Positions 1 through 5,663 of a stretch of DNA of 7,375 bases are shown piece by piece. The position numbers and the translations under genes were made by a program. The stretch is taken from contig CABURF010000052.1 of the NCBI GenBank assembly GCA_902493755.1, forward strand, positions 1-7,375, written 5' to 3'. The notes beneath the pieces were generated by a model that saw only the letters and a list, made by a program, of their open reading frames with translations, ran no database searches and was not told the origin of the DNA. The DNA comes from an uncultured Coriobacteriia bacterium (GTDB lineage: Bacteria > Actinomycetota > Coriobacteriia > Coriobacteriales > QAMH01). The first letter of the stretch is position 1; every line of letters starts with the position of its first letter.

Positions 1-1085
1 CCGTCACCGGCAAAGGCAACTACGCGGGAGAGCTGAAGGCCGGCTACGAGATCATCGCCGCCCCTGTCACCTCTGTCTCCCTCTCGGTCTCTCGTTACGT
101 TTATGACGGCAATCCCAAGTGTCCGGCAGTTACCGCAGAGTCAAACGACATGCTCCTCACCGAGGGAGTCGACTACGACGTCGCGTATCCAGCGGATACG
201 ATTGCGGCCGGAAAGCACGAGGTCACCGTCACGGGCAAGGGAAACTACGTGGGCAAGAAGACGGCGACGTTCGAGATAGCCCCCGCCCCCATCACCGCCG
301 TTACGCTTGACGAGACGCAGTTCGCCTATGACGGCGCCCAGAAGAGGCCCGCCGTCACCGTAAAGCACGGCGGCAAGACCCTCGCCGTGGGCACGGACTA
401 TGACGTCGCCTGGCCCTCCGACGTCACGAACGTTGGCAAGAAGGAGGTCACCGTCACCGGCAAGGGCAACTACACCGGCACGCAGAAGGCGACCTACGAG
501 ATAGTCGCAGCCCCCAAGCCGACACCAGACCCAACGCCCATACCCAAACCGGACCCCACGCCTACGCCCGACCCCGATCCCACCCCCACGCCGAATCCTG
601 ATCCGGAACCAACGCCGACCCCGGAGCCGAAACCCAATCCGGTTCCCACGCCAGAGCCGCAGCCCGAGCCGACGGCCACCAACGCCATGTTCCGCCTGTA
701 CAACCCCAACTCCGGCGAGCACTTCTACAGCTCGTCGACCGTCGAGCGCGACCACCTGGTCTCGCTGGGTTGGCAGGACGAGGGCACGGGCTGGATCGCT
801 CCGACATCTGGCAACGCGGTCTACCGCCTGTACAACCCCTACGCCGGCGAGCATCACTACACCCTGTCAGCCGCCGAGCGCGACATGTTGGTCTCGGTGG
901 GCTGGAATGACGAAGGCATCGGCTGGTACTCTGATTCTGCACAAAGCGTTCCCTTATACCGCGTCTACAACCCCAACGAGTATGCCAACAACCATCACTA
1001 CACCACGAGCGCTGCAGAACGTGACTTTCTACTGTCTATAGGCTGGCAAGACGAAGGCGTGAGCTGGTACGGAGTGGGGCAGTAG
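1..1085 (+). CDS. Modular cell-surface protein, 3' part: Ig-like repeats, proline-rich stalk, DUF5648 repeats
   Basis: The reading frame is open from base 3 to a TAG at 1083-1085 and has no start in the window, so the gene begins to the left. In order it encodes the end of one Ig-like repeat and two complete 75-residue repeats (66-515). A proline-rich linker follows (about 513-671), built of PTP, PDP and PEP steps. The last part is three repeats of about 44 residues (687-1082) with the pattern YRLYNP..GEH.Y..S..ERD.LVS.GW.DEG.GW, which I recognise as DUF5648. Such proteins are normally secreted and wall-associated; the linker would act as a stalk or wall-spanning segment and the C-terminal repeats may bind a ligand such as glycan. 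That role is inferred. No LPXTG sorting signal or C-terminal membrane segment is present, so anchoring must come from upstream or from the repeats. The signal peptide would lie outside the window. Confidence 0.9.
   Translation, partial: VTGKGNYAGELKAGYEIIAAPVTSVSLSVSRYVYDGNPKCPAVTAESNDMLLTEGVDYDVAYPADTIAAGKHEVTVTGKGNYVGKKTATFEIAPAPITAVTLDETQFAYDGAQKRPAVTVKHGGKTLAVGTDYDVAWPSDVTNVGKKEVTVTGKGNYTGTQKATYEIVAAPKPTPDPTPIPKPDPTPTPDPDPTPTPNPDPEPTPTPEPKPNPVPTPEPQPEPTATNAMFRLYNPNSGEHFYSSSTVERDHLVSLGWQDEGTGWIAPTSGNAVYRLYNPYAGEHHYTLSAAERDMLVSVGWNDEGIGWYSDSAQSVPLYRVYNPNEYANNHHYTTSAAERDFLLSIGWQDEGVSWYGVGQ
3..515 (+). repeat. Tandem 75-residue (225-bp) Ig-like repeat units
   Basis: The core VTGKGNY recurs at bases 3, 228 and 453, an exact 225-bp period. 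Complete units are 66-290 and 291-515; bases 3-65 are the tail of an earlier unit. Each unit has YDG near its start, PAVT, then GxDYDVAxP, GKxEVTVTGKGNY and a closing ATxEI. The two complete units differ at many positions, including a cysteine only in unit 66-290, so they are diverged, not freshly duplicated. The pattern resembles bacterial Ig-like/MBG-type adhesin modules; I cannot name the exact family. Confidence 0.85.
687..1082 (+). repeat. Three DUF5648-type repeats at the surface protein C-terminus
   Basis: Repeats lie at about 687-818, 819-953 and 954-1082. All three keep YNP, a central H[FHY]Y, ERD and a GW.DEG..W ending. The third carries an insertion, reading NPNEYANNHHY where the first two have NP..GEH.Y. 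The many aromatic residues suit a carbohydrate-binding or wall-associating beta-structure, but that is inference. The last repeat runs almost to the stop codon. Confidence 0.8.
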
Positions 1086-1104
1086 CTATCCATCAAGTTT
1101 GACA

Positions 1105-1130
1105 GGGGGAGGGGCACCTGCCCCTCCCCC
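1105..1130. terminator. Strong GC hairpin after the surface protein gene
   Basis: A perfect 11-bp inverted repeat, GGGGGAGGGGC and GCCCCTCCCCC, flanks an ACCT loop 19 bases after the surface protein stop. It lies between convergent genes, so it could end transcription in either direction. Neither side has a clear T-run, so it is not a textbook intrinsic terminator. Confidence 0.6.
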
Positions 1131-1181
1131 GCATTCAGCTTAGATGTTTGGCGACATTCAAATAAACATTTTCCCTGCATC

Positions 1182-1202
1182 GCCGACACCCTCGGTGTCA
1201 GC
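1182..1202 (-). terminator. Weak hairpin after the MerR-type gene
   Basis: The inverted repeat GACACC-CTC-GGTGTC (1185-1199) extends by two more pairs past one mismatch. It starts 20 bases beyond the stop of the minus-strand regulator. A T-rich stretch follows only about 12 bases later on that strand, so terminator function is uncertain. Confidence 0.3.
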
Positions 1203-1222
1203 ATGAAATCACTCGTCGACTT

Positions 1223-2605
1223 CTAGTCAAACGTAGCCATCTTTCCCTCTGACTCCATCCGTTGCGCGAAATCGCGCGTCCTCTTCTCCACTGTACAATC
1301 CTCTTCCTCGCTCGCCCAACGAGCTTCAGGAGGGTCGGCGAAGGTGCATGCGTAGTGTTCTTCAATCCATGCATAAAGCTGTTGCGCCTGCATTTCATCG
1401 TCTAGAGATTCGAAGCAATCTGCCTGAGAGCCGTCATGCGTCTCGCGCTCCCATTGCAACCGCAATGCGTCAATCCATGCATCGATTCTCTGCTCGATCT
1501 CCGACGCACCACCATCCGAAAGCCATGACTCGAGACGTCCCTCGACCCAAGCTTCGGTTATATGTCGCGCAGTCTCAAGGCCGGGACCATCCATGGCATA
1601 GAGCTCGTCGAGATGTAGGTAGCGCTCAAGCCCCTCGTCAAGGGCGGCCTCCTCCAAAAGCTCGAATATCGCCCGAGTAATCTCAACGAATTCCGTCACC
1701 TGCTCCGGCGAGAGACTACCGTCTGACATATGGGGGCGATATGAGAATTCCGCAACGGCTGCTCGTAGTACCTTCGCTGTCTCGTGCACTGGTTCTGACG
1801 ACACACCCTCGTAGGTATTCCAATACAAGACTGCGAGAATGTCCTCCGTGCATTTGAGTGCACTCGACGCCCATGCAAGGCGAAAGGCCTCGGCCAGAGA
1901 CTCGCACGCCACGGCATCGAAGAGACCGCCAGCGTCCTCCCCATTTTCCACCATTTCGGCAAATGTGAAATGAAATGCGAGCATCTGCCCCACAGCGGGC
2001 CACCCAAACGACTTGCTCCACGCATCGCAGAAGCGGGCAATATGGGCTTTGACTAGCTCCCATGTCGCATCGGCTGGTACCTGAACAAGGCCTTCCAATG
2101 CATCTTGGAGCTCGGCATTGATCCTCTCGATATCACGATCGGTATGGCTACAAGACCAGCGAATCCACTGCCTCAGATTCCTGTCTCTCTCATAGGCGTC
2201 GATGAGTCCGTCAGGGCCTTTCACACCCGCAAGCCCGTCCATCAGCGAATCGAGGCTCGCTACCTCGAGGGCCGAACTCAGCTCTATCTGCTTCTGGATA
2301 TGGGCATAATCTTCTTTGAGCTCGTCGGTACGCATCGCCACGAGCGAGGTGCGTTCCTCCTCGGGAGCAGCAAGAATCTCTTTGATTCGGTCAAGGCTAA
2401 ACCCCAGTCTGCGATACAAGAGAATCTCTCGAGCCTGACGAACGTCGTCCATGGTATAGAGCTTGCGGTTGTTCGCAATTCCCTCGCCCGAACGCCGTGC
2501 GACAAGAACACCCTCCTTATCCCAGTTCTTTAACTGAGCAGCGGTGATTCCGGTAAGCTCGTGCACCTGCGCTACCGTGAGTAGCTTGTCATTACCTTCG
2601 TCCAT
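1223..2605 (-). CDS. MerR-family transcriptional regulator with a long unknown C-terminal region
   Basis: The 460-residue product starts with a MerR-type winged helix-turn-helix at about residues 8-78. It has LLTVAQVHELTGI, then a QLKNWDKEGVL segment where relatives have LRYYDxxGLL, then RKLYTMDDVRQAREILLYRRLGFSLDRIKEIL. Residues 80-112 should form the usual dimer helix. The remaining 350 or so residues are acidic, helical-looking and rich in tryptophan, and match no effector domain I know; typical MerR proteins total 110-280 residues. There is no clear metal-binding cysteine cluster. The ATG at 2603-2605 has a strong Shine-Dalgarno, GAGGAGGTG, four bases upstream. The gene stands alone and is convergent with the surface protein gene. 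The DNA-binding role is well supported; the ligand and target genes are unknown. Confidence 0.88.
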   Translation of the reverse strand: MDEGNDKLLTVAQVHELTGITAAQLKNWDKEGVLVARRSGEGIANNRKLYTMDDVRQAREILLYRRLGFSLDRIKEILAAPEEERTSLVAMRTDELKEDYAHIQKQIELSSALEVASLDSLMDGLAGVKGPDGLIDAYERDRNLRQWIRWSCSHTDRDIERINAELQDALEGLVQVPADATWELVKAHIARFCDAWSKSFGWPAVGQMLAFHFTFAEMVENGEDAGGLFDAVACESLAEAFRLAWASSALKCTEDILAVLYWNTYEGVSSEPVHETAKVLRAAVAEFSYRPHMSDGSLSPEQVTEFVEITRAIFELLEEAALDEGLERYLHLDELYAMDGPGLETARHITEAWVEGRLESWLSDGGASEIEQRIDAWIDALRLQWERETHDGSQADCFESLDDEMQAQQLYAWIEEHYACTFADPPEARWASEEEDCTVEKRTRDFAQRMESEGKMATFD

Positions 2606-2627
2606 GCTTCACCTCCTCGCAGGGCAC

Positions 2628-2656
2628 TTTAAACCCAGACACTATATCCAGGTCAA
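2628..2656 (-). promoter_or_regulatory. Putative promoter of the MerR-type gene
   Basis: On the minus strand TTGACC (2651-2656) and TTTAAA (2628-2633) are separated by 17 bases. The Shine-Dalgarno sequence at 2610-2618 follows closely, implying a very short leader. No clean dyad in the spacer of the kind MerR proteins usually bind was found. Confidence 0.45.
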
Positions 2657-2774
2657 GGTGAAAACATGATTTGGCTGGAGAGATTTCTCGACTTCGCTTC
2701 GCTCGAAATGACACGGGGTCCTCATCGCTCCGCTCGAAATGACATGGGGATCCTCATTGCTACGTTAGAAATGA

Positions 2775-2802
2775 CAGTGGGGAGGCGCATGCCTCCCCAC
2801 TG
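2775..2802. terminator. Perfect 12-bp hairpin inside the repeat cluster
   Basis: CAGTGGGGAGGC (2775-2786) and GCCTCCCCACTG (2791-2802) pair perfectly around a GCAT loop. It lies about 60 bases past the rplT stop. Transcribed on the minus strand it is followed by TCATTTCTAA, which is only moderately T-rich. It may end or protect the infC-rpmI-rplT transcript, or simply be part of the repeat element. Confidence 0.45.
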
Positions 2803-2808
2803 GATGGT

Positions 2809-2853
2809 GAGATTTCTCGACTTCGGCGCTTCGCGCCTTCGCTCGAAATGACA
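2809..2853 (-). terminator. Repeat copy with hairpin directly after rplT
   Basis: Eight bases past the rplT stop begins a full repeat copy. Its centre, GGCGC-TTC-GCGCC (2825-2837), forms a 5-bp stem, and outer arms ATTTCTCGA and TCGAAAT pair imperfectly. The position suits a transcript 3' end, but there is no U-run. Confidence 0.35.
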
Positions 2854-2861
2854 ATTAGTGC

Positions 2862-3218
2862 CTATGCAGCGGCCTTCTGGGCAATCTTGCACAGCTCGGC
2901 AAAGCCCTGCGGGTCATTGACGGCCATGTCGGCAAGCACCTTGCGGTCGAGCTCGATGCCAGCCGTCTTGAGGCCATGCATGAAGACCGAATAGGACAAG
3001 CCATTGATGCGGGCGGCCGCATTGATGCGGGTGATCCAGAGACGGCGAATCTCACGCTTCTTGTTGCGGCGATCGCGGTAGGCATACTGCAGCGAATGCT
3101 GGACCTGCTCTTTAGCGGCGCGATACTGACGGGACTTGGCACCGTAATAGCCCTTTGCTCGCTTGAATACGGTACGACGCTTCTTCTTGGCGTTAACTGC
3201 GCGCTTAACACGTGCCAT
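2862..3218 (-). CDS. rplT: 50S ribosomal protein L20
   Basis: The 118-residue product is a typical basic L20, which binds 23S rRNA early in large-subunit assembly and in many bacteria represses its own operon. It starts MARVKRAVNAKKKRR and carries the family segments FKRAKGYYGAKSRQYR, YAYRDRR.KKREIRRLWI.RINAA and NGLSYS.FM.GLK. The start is placed at ATG 3216-3218 because its Shine-Dalgarno (TAGGAG, 3228-3233) lies nine bases away. A TTG three codons upstream directly touches the Shine-Dalgarno and is unlikely to be used. It is the last gene of the infC-rpmI-rplT operon, 48 bases after rpmI. Length and all expected motifs are intact. Confidence 0.98.
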   Translation of the reverse strand: MARVKRAVNAKKKRRTVFKRAKGYYGAKSRQYRAAKEQVQHSLQYAYRDRRNKKREIRRLWITRINAAARINGLSYSVFMHGLKTAGIELDRKVLADMAVNDPQGFAELCKIAQKAAA

Positions 3219-3266
3219 GTTTATCAACTCCTACTAACAACTGAAACGGATACGGGCTTGCGCGCT

Positions 3267-3464
3267 TTACGCCTTGCCCAGATTCTTCTTGACGACCTTC
3301 ACATCGGCCTCGGCAACGACCGCCTCGTGACGGAAGTTACGCTTACGCTTCTGGGACTTCTTGGTCATGATGTGGCTCTTGAAAGCCTTGCCGCGCATGA
3401 TCTTGCCCGACCCCGTGGTGCGGAAGCGCTTGGCAGTGCCCTTGTGGGTCTTCATCTTAGGCAT
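3267..3464 (-). CDS. rpmI: 50S ribosomal protein L35
   Basis: The 65-residue, strongly basic product is a full-length L35, beginning MPKMKTHKGTAKRFRTTGSG and containing RGKAFKSHIMTKKSQKRKR. It is a small component of the large ribosomal subunit. The ATG at 3462-3464 has AAGGAG (3472-3477) seven bases upstream. That Shine-Dalgarno lies within the last codons of infC, and only four bases separate the infC stop from this start, so translational coupling is likely. The standard infC-rpmI-rplT order confirms the call. Confidence 0.98.
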   Translation of the reverse strand: MPKMKTHKGTAKRFRTTGSGKIMRGKAFKSHIMTKKSQKRKRNFRHEAVVAEADVKVVKKNLGKA

Positions 3465-3468
3465 GGTG

Positions 3469-4023
3469 CTACTCCTTGTCTTCGTTTTCCTTGCCGGAAT
3501 TCTTGCGTGCGTCCTTGGGAAGCGGCGCCACCATCATGTGCATGTTGCGCCCTTCCATCTTTGGCTGCTGTTCTACGACAGCGAGGTCCTTGAGGTCGTC
3601 AGCGAGCCTTTCGAGAATGGTCAGACCCTGCTCGGGATGAGCCATCTCGCGACCGCGGAACATGATGGTGATCTTGACCTTGTTGCCTTTGCCGAGGAAG
3701 CGAAGCACGTGACCTTTCTTGGTCTCGTAGTCGCCCGTATCGATCTTGGGGCGGAACTTCATCTCCTTGACCTCGATCTTGGTCTGATTCTTGCGCGCCT
3801 TCTTGGCCTTGACCGCCTGCTCGTACTTGTACTTGCCGTAATCCATAACGCGGCAAACGGGCGGTTCGGCATTGGGAGCGACCTCTACCAGATCGAGACC
3901 CTGGTCTTCGGCAAAGCGCTGTGCCGCATCATTGGCCATCTCGTACTTGGTGCCATCGACACCAATGACGAGAAGCTGCGGCGCATAAATCTCACCGTTG
4001 ATCCGTGTGTCCTGAGCTGCTAT
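3469..4023 (-). CDS. infC: Translation initiation factor IF-3, probable ATA start
   Basis: The product is a complete IF3 of 184 residues from the proposed start. IF3 binds the 30S subunit, prevents premature 50S joining and checks the start codon. The N-terminal domain shows DTRINGEI and later PPVCRVMDYGKYKYEQ. A lysine-rich linker helix follows, then the C-terminal domain with KEMKFRPKIDTGDYETK and VKITIMFRGREMAHPEQG. The only ATG/GTG/TTG-type start in reach is GTG at 4030-4032, but it overlaps the end of the AGGAGG Shine-Dalgarno (4032-4037). ATA at 4021-4023, in frame, sits eight bases after AGGAGG, the ideal spacing. Rare starts (AUU, AUA, AUC) are a known hallmark of infC and let IF3 repress its own translation. 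The gene leads the operon and follows a probable attenuator. Confidence 0.95.
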   Translation of the reverse strand: MAAQDTRINGEIYAPQLLVIGVDGTKYEMANDAAQRFAEDQGLDLVEVAPNAEPPVCRVMDYGKYKYEQAVKAKKARKNQTKIEVKEMKFRPKIDTGDYETKKGHVLRFLGKGNKVKITIMFRGREMAHPEQGLTILERLADDLKDLAVVEQQPKMEGRNMHMMVAPLPKDARKNSGKENEDKE

Positions 4024-4179
4024 GACAAACACCTCCTAATAAAAAACCTGCCGAGCTGCATTCAGCCGACAGGTACGCACAAAGACCCCCGAAGGGTGAA
4101 TTGTAAGTGACCAGACAACTGAGCGCTTGCTCGTCGAAAGGTGGAAGGTAGCTTGCGCCCCTTCACTTCGTAGATACGG
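4024..4179 (-). ncRNA. Structured 5' leader of the infC operon, candidate cis-regulatory RNA
   Basis: On the minus strand the leader folds by eye into four successive hairpins. A (4141-4166): GTGAAGG pairs with CCTTcCAC, with an inner GGC-GCAA-GCT stem capped by a GNRA loop. B (4116-4136): CGACGAGC pairs with GCTCaGTTG around AAGC. C (4085-4097): a short ACCC/GGGT stem with a UUCG-like loop. D is the attenuator hairpin described separately. This layout suits L20-controlled leaders known upstream of infC in Firmicutes, but I cannot show homology. T-box hallmarks such as TGGNACCGCG are absent. The 5' end is estimated from the proposed promoter. Confidence 0.55.
4041..4073 (-). terminator. Intrinsic terminator in the infC leader (probable attenuator)
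   Basis: On the minus strand CCTGTCGGCTG, loop AATG and CAGCtCGGCAGG form an 11-bp stem with one wobble and one bulged T, followed at once by six T residues (4041-4046). The T-run ends only three bases before AGGAGG of infC. A terminator at that position must be bypassed to express the operon, as expected for attenuation. It could instead terminate the upstream membrane-protein operon, but it lies 150 bases beyond that operon's last stop codon. Confidence 0.75.
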
Positions 4180-4185
4180 ATGCAT

Positions 4186-4214
4186 AGTTTACACGTGCCT
4201 AGGAGCACATGCAA
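4186..4214 (-). promoter_or_regulatory. Possible infC operon promoter
   Basis: TTGCAT (4209-4214) and TAAACT (4186-4191) on the minus strand are 17 bases apart and would start RNA near 4179. The match to consensus is modest. The same stretch can fold as an 8-bp hairpin with two G-U pairs (4191-4212, loop TCCTAG), so it may also mark the end of the preceding operon. Confidence 0.35.
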
Positions 4215-4223
4215 GAAGTATTT

Positions 4224-5351
4224 CTAGCGCAAATCGACGCTCAGCGTGCGAATGACGCTGTTATCGCCCACCGTAACGCCAGCCGTGTGATCGTATGTCT
4301 CTGTTACCTTCCAGGTGCCGGGAACGCCCTCGATATTGGTGGGACCAGTGAACTCGGCAATCTCCTGGGCCCCCGTGTCGCGCGAGAGCACGGCCTGAGG
4401 ATTCTCGACGATGGTGAGCTGCGCGGACTCGATAGCGGCAGGATCAATGCCAATGCCCGTGAGAATCGAGGAGGCAACCACCTTGGAGGCGATGAGCTCA
4501 TCGAACTTCGCATCGGCAACGCCGAAGGCATCGAGGTCAAAAGACGCGAAAATGTAGTCGATATTGCCCGCCGCATTGAGACCAAAGGTGATGCTCGCAA
4601 GCGTCTCGCCGTTGGGACCGACAAGCCAGCCATTGCGTGTCCTCACGACATTGGGCAACGTCGCATCCGAGGCAGATGTTGCCTCGGCATCGAGCGCGAT
4701 CGAGTTATCGCTTGCCTCGACAGCGGCCTCGGGCGTCATGCCGAAATAGGTGACAAGGTCAGGGATGCGTGCAGCATCGATCGCCTGGAACTGCGTGGCA
4801 TTTGTACCGGCCGTCGAGGTTTGCAGAACATCGGAATCCGGCTGCTTGACGCCTGGCGGCGTACTGTTGCGCCAGATGAACAGGCCGATGACGGCGACAA
4901 GGACAAGCAGGATGATGATGAAGAAGACAAGCAGGTTACGCAGACGACGCCTGCTACGCGTCGCACGCTCGGCAGAGAATTCGTCATCCTCGACGTACTC
5001 GGTCGTCTTCTGCTCGGTAATGTTGATGGACTCGGAGAGCTCATCAAGATCGGCGCTCTCGGTGAGACGGTCCCCCTTGCTGCGAGCTGCGACCACGTCG
5101 TCTACGTTGACGACGGCATCGGAAGACATGTCGCCCGGATCGAAATCATCGGCATCGGCAGCAGCTGCAGCGCTTATGCCATAGAGGCTATCGGACTTGA
5201 TGTCGTCGAGCATGGACTCGGCGGCCTCGCCGAAATCCACCGTGATCTCTCCCTGCGGAGTTTCCTCAACAGGACGGCCATCGTTAAAGTCCTCCTCCGC
5301 GAAGAGATGGACCTCAACCTCGTTTTGCTCGTCGTTCTCGCGCTTATCCAT
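4224..5351 (-). CDS. Single-pass membrane protein with acidic cytoplasmic domain and unknown extracellular domain
   Basis: I do not recognise a family. The 375-residue product has a low-complexity, strongly acidic N-terminal region (1-128) with a run of alanines at 60-65. A basic stop, RSRRRLR (132-138), is followed by one hydrophobic segment (139-160) and an outside region of about 215 residues. The positive-inside rule puts the N-terminus in the cytoplasm. The outer part contains RTRNGWLVGPNGETLASITFG (near 238-257) and GTWKVTETYDHT (near 345-356), looks beta-rich, and has no cysteine pairs or catalytic motif I can name. The ATG (5349-5351) follows a weak AGGGA that overlaps the stop of the preceding gene, with an eight-base gap, so the genes are surely co-transcribed. 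It may be an accessory or regulatory subunit for the glycosyltransferase; this is inference. Confidence 0.85.
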   Translation of the reverse strand: MDKRENDEQNEVEVHLFAEEDFNDGRPVEETPQGEITVDFGEAAESMLDDIKSDSLYGISAAAAADADDFDPGDMSSDAVVNVDDVVAARSKGDRLTESADLDELSESINITEQKTTEYVEDDEFSAERATRSRRRLRNLLVFFIIILLVLVAVIGLFIWRNSTPPGVKQPDSDVLQTSTAGTNATQFQAIDAARIPDLVTYFGMTPEAAVEASDNSIALDAEATSASDATLPNVVRTRNGWLVGPNGETLASITFGLNAAGNIDYIFASFDLDAFGVADAKFDELIASKVVASSILTGIGIDPAAIESAQLTIVENPQAVLSRDTGAQEIAEFTGPTNIEGVPGTWKVTETYDHTAGVTVGDNSVIRTLSVDLR

Positions 5352-5359
5352 ATGCGTCC

Positions 5360-5635
5360 CTATACGAAGTGAACCCAGCTATTAACAATATACAGTATTG
5401 CGACAATTACAACGACGACTGCAACAACAATCAGCGCCTTATGGCCAGTTCCCATGGGCGGTGTCGTATCGAGGCCGTGGAACTCCTCTTCCTGCTCGGC
5501 GCTCATATCGCCTTGCTCGGAAATGAGCTGCTCTGACACTGCAGCCTCAGGATCTGGTGCGATGGCCTGCGTCACAGTTTGCTGTACTTGCTGCGCACGA
5601 CGCTCGACATCTTCGATATGGCTGAGCTTGCTCAT
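5360..5635 (-). CDS. Small tail-anchored membrane protein, unknown function
   Basis: The 91-residue product has a charged, glutamine- and glutamate-rich N-terminal part (helical at about 5-25, acidic at 30-55). A PPMGTGHK stretch leads into one very hydrophobic segment (67-84) that ends seven residues before the C-terminus. That topology places most of the protein in the cytoplasm. No family is recognised. The ATG at 5633-5635 has AGGAG (5641-5645) five bases upstream. It lies 28 bases after the glycosyltransferase and 8 bases before the next membrane protein, and shares with the latter an acidic cytoplasmic part and a single membrane helix. A role as a small partner of the glycosyltransferase is possible but unproven. 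Confidence 0.85.
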   Translation of the reverse strand: MSKLSHIEDVERRAQQVQQTVTQAIAPDPEAAVSEQLISEQGDMSAEQEEEFHGLDTTPPMGTGHKALIVVAVVVVIVAILYIVNSWVHFV

Positions 5636-5663
5636 CGTGTCTCCTCGCCTCGCAAAGAGCCGA

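Larger units (their letters stand above)
2680..2853 (-). repeat. Cluster of short intergenic repeats (TGTCATTTCGAGCG family)
   Basis: Read on the minus strand, full copies lie at 2809-2853 and 2680-2713. Each starts TGTCATTTCGAGCGAAG and ends GTCGAGAAATCTC. Two partial copies share the first half only, with AAATGACA (plus strand) at 2737-2744 and 2769-2776. Three of the four cores are spaced 31-32 bp apart (2706, 2737, 2769), so the region is partly a diverged tandem array with TGGGG and CCTCAT also repeating. I recall similar TGTCATTTCGAGCG elements scattered between genes in several unrelated bacteria; this is from memory. No coding region lies in 2640-2855. Confidence 0.75.

Noticed and set aside
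141..857. Long minus-strand open frame opposite the surface protein
   Set aside because: It is an antisense shadow of a repetitive, GC-rich gene. Its product is arginine/glycine/valine low complexity with no start signal, while the plus frame shows clear domains.
2680..2853. CRISPR array
   Set aside because: Cores are spaced 31-32 bp but the units are degenerate throughout, have no unique spacers of constant length, and have no cas genes nearby.
3361..4110. Plus-strand open frame opposite infC and rpmI
   Set aside because: The minus strand encodes unmistakable IF3 and L35; the plus frame is a shadow.
4024..4179. T-box riboswitch
   Set aside because: The conserved antiterminator sequence and specifier loop are absent, and the downstream genes are not aminoacylation or amino-acid genes.
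4036..4185. Possible 49-codon leader peptide on the minus strand before infC
   Set aside because: An ATG-initiated frame runs to a TAG next to the infC Shine-Dalgarno. It has no Shine-Dalgarno of its own, its ATG would lie upstream of the predicted transcription start, and it shows no run of regulatory codons.
4209..5372. Plus-strand open frame of 387 codons opposite the membrane protein gene
   Set aside because: The minus-strand frame has a membrane helix, positive-inside charge and operon spacing. The plus frame spans the intergenic gap and both gene ends and has no ribosome binding site.
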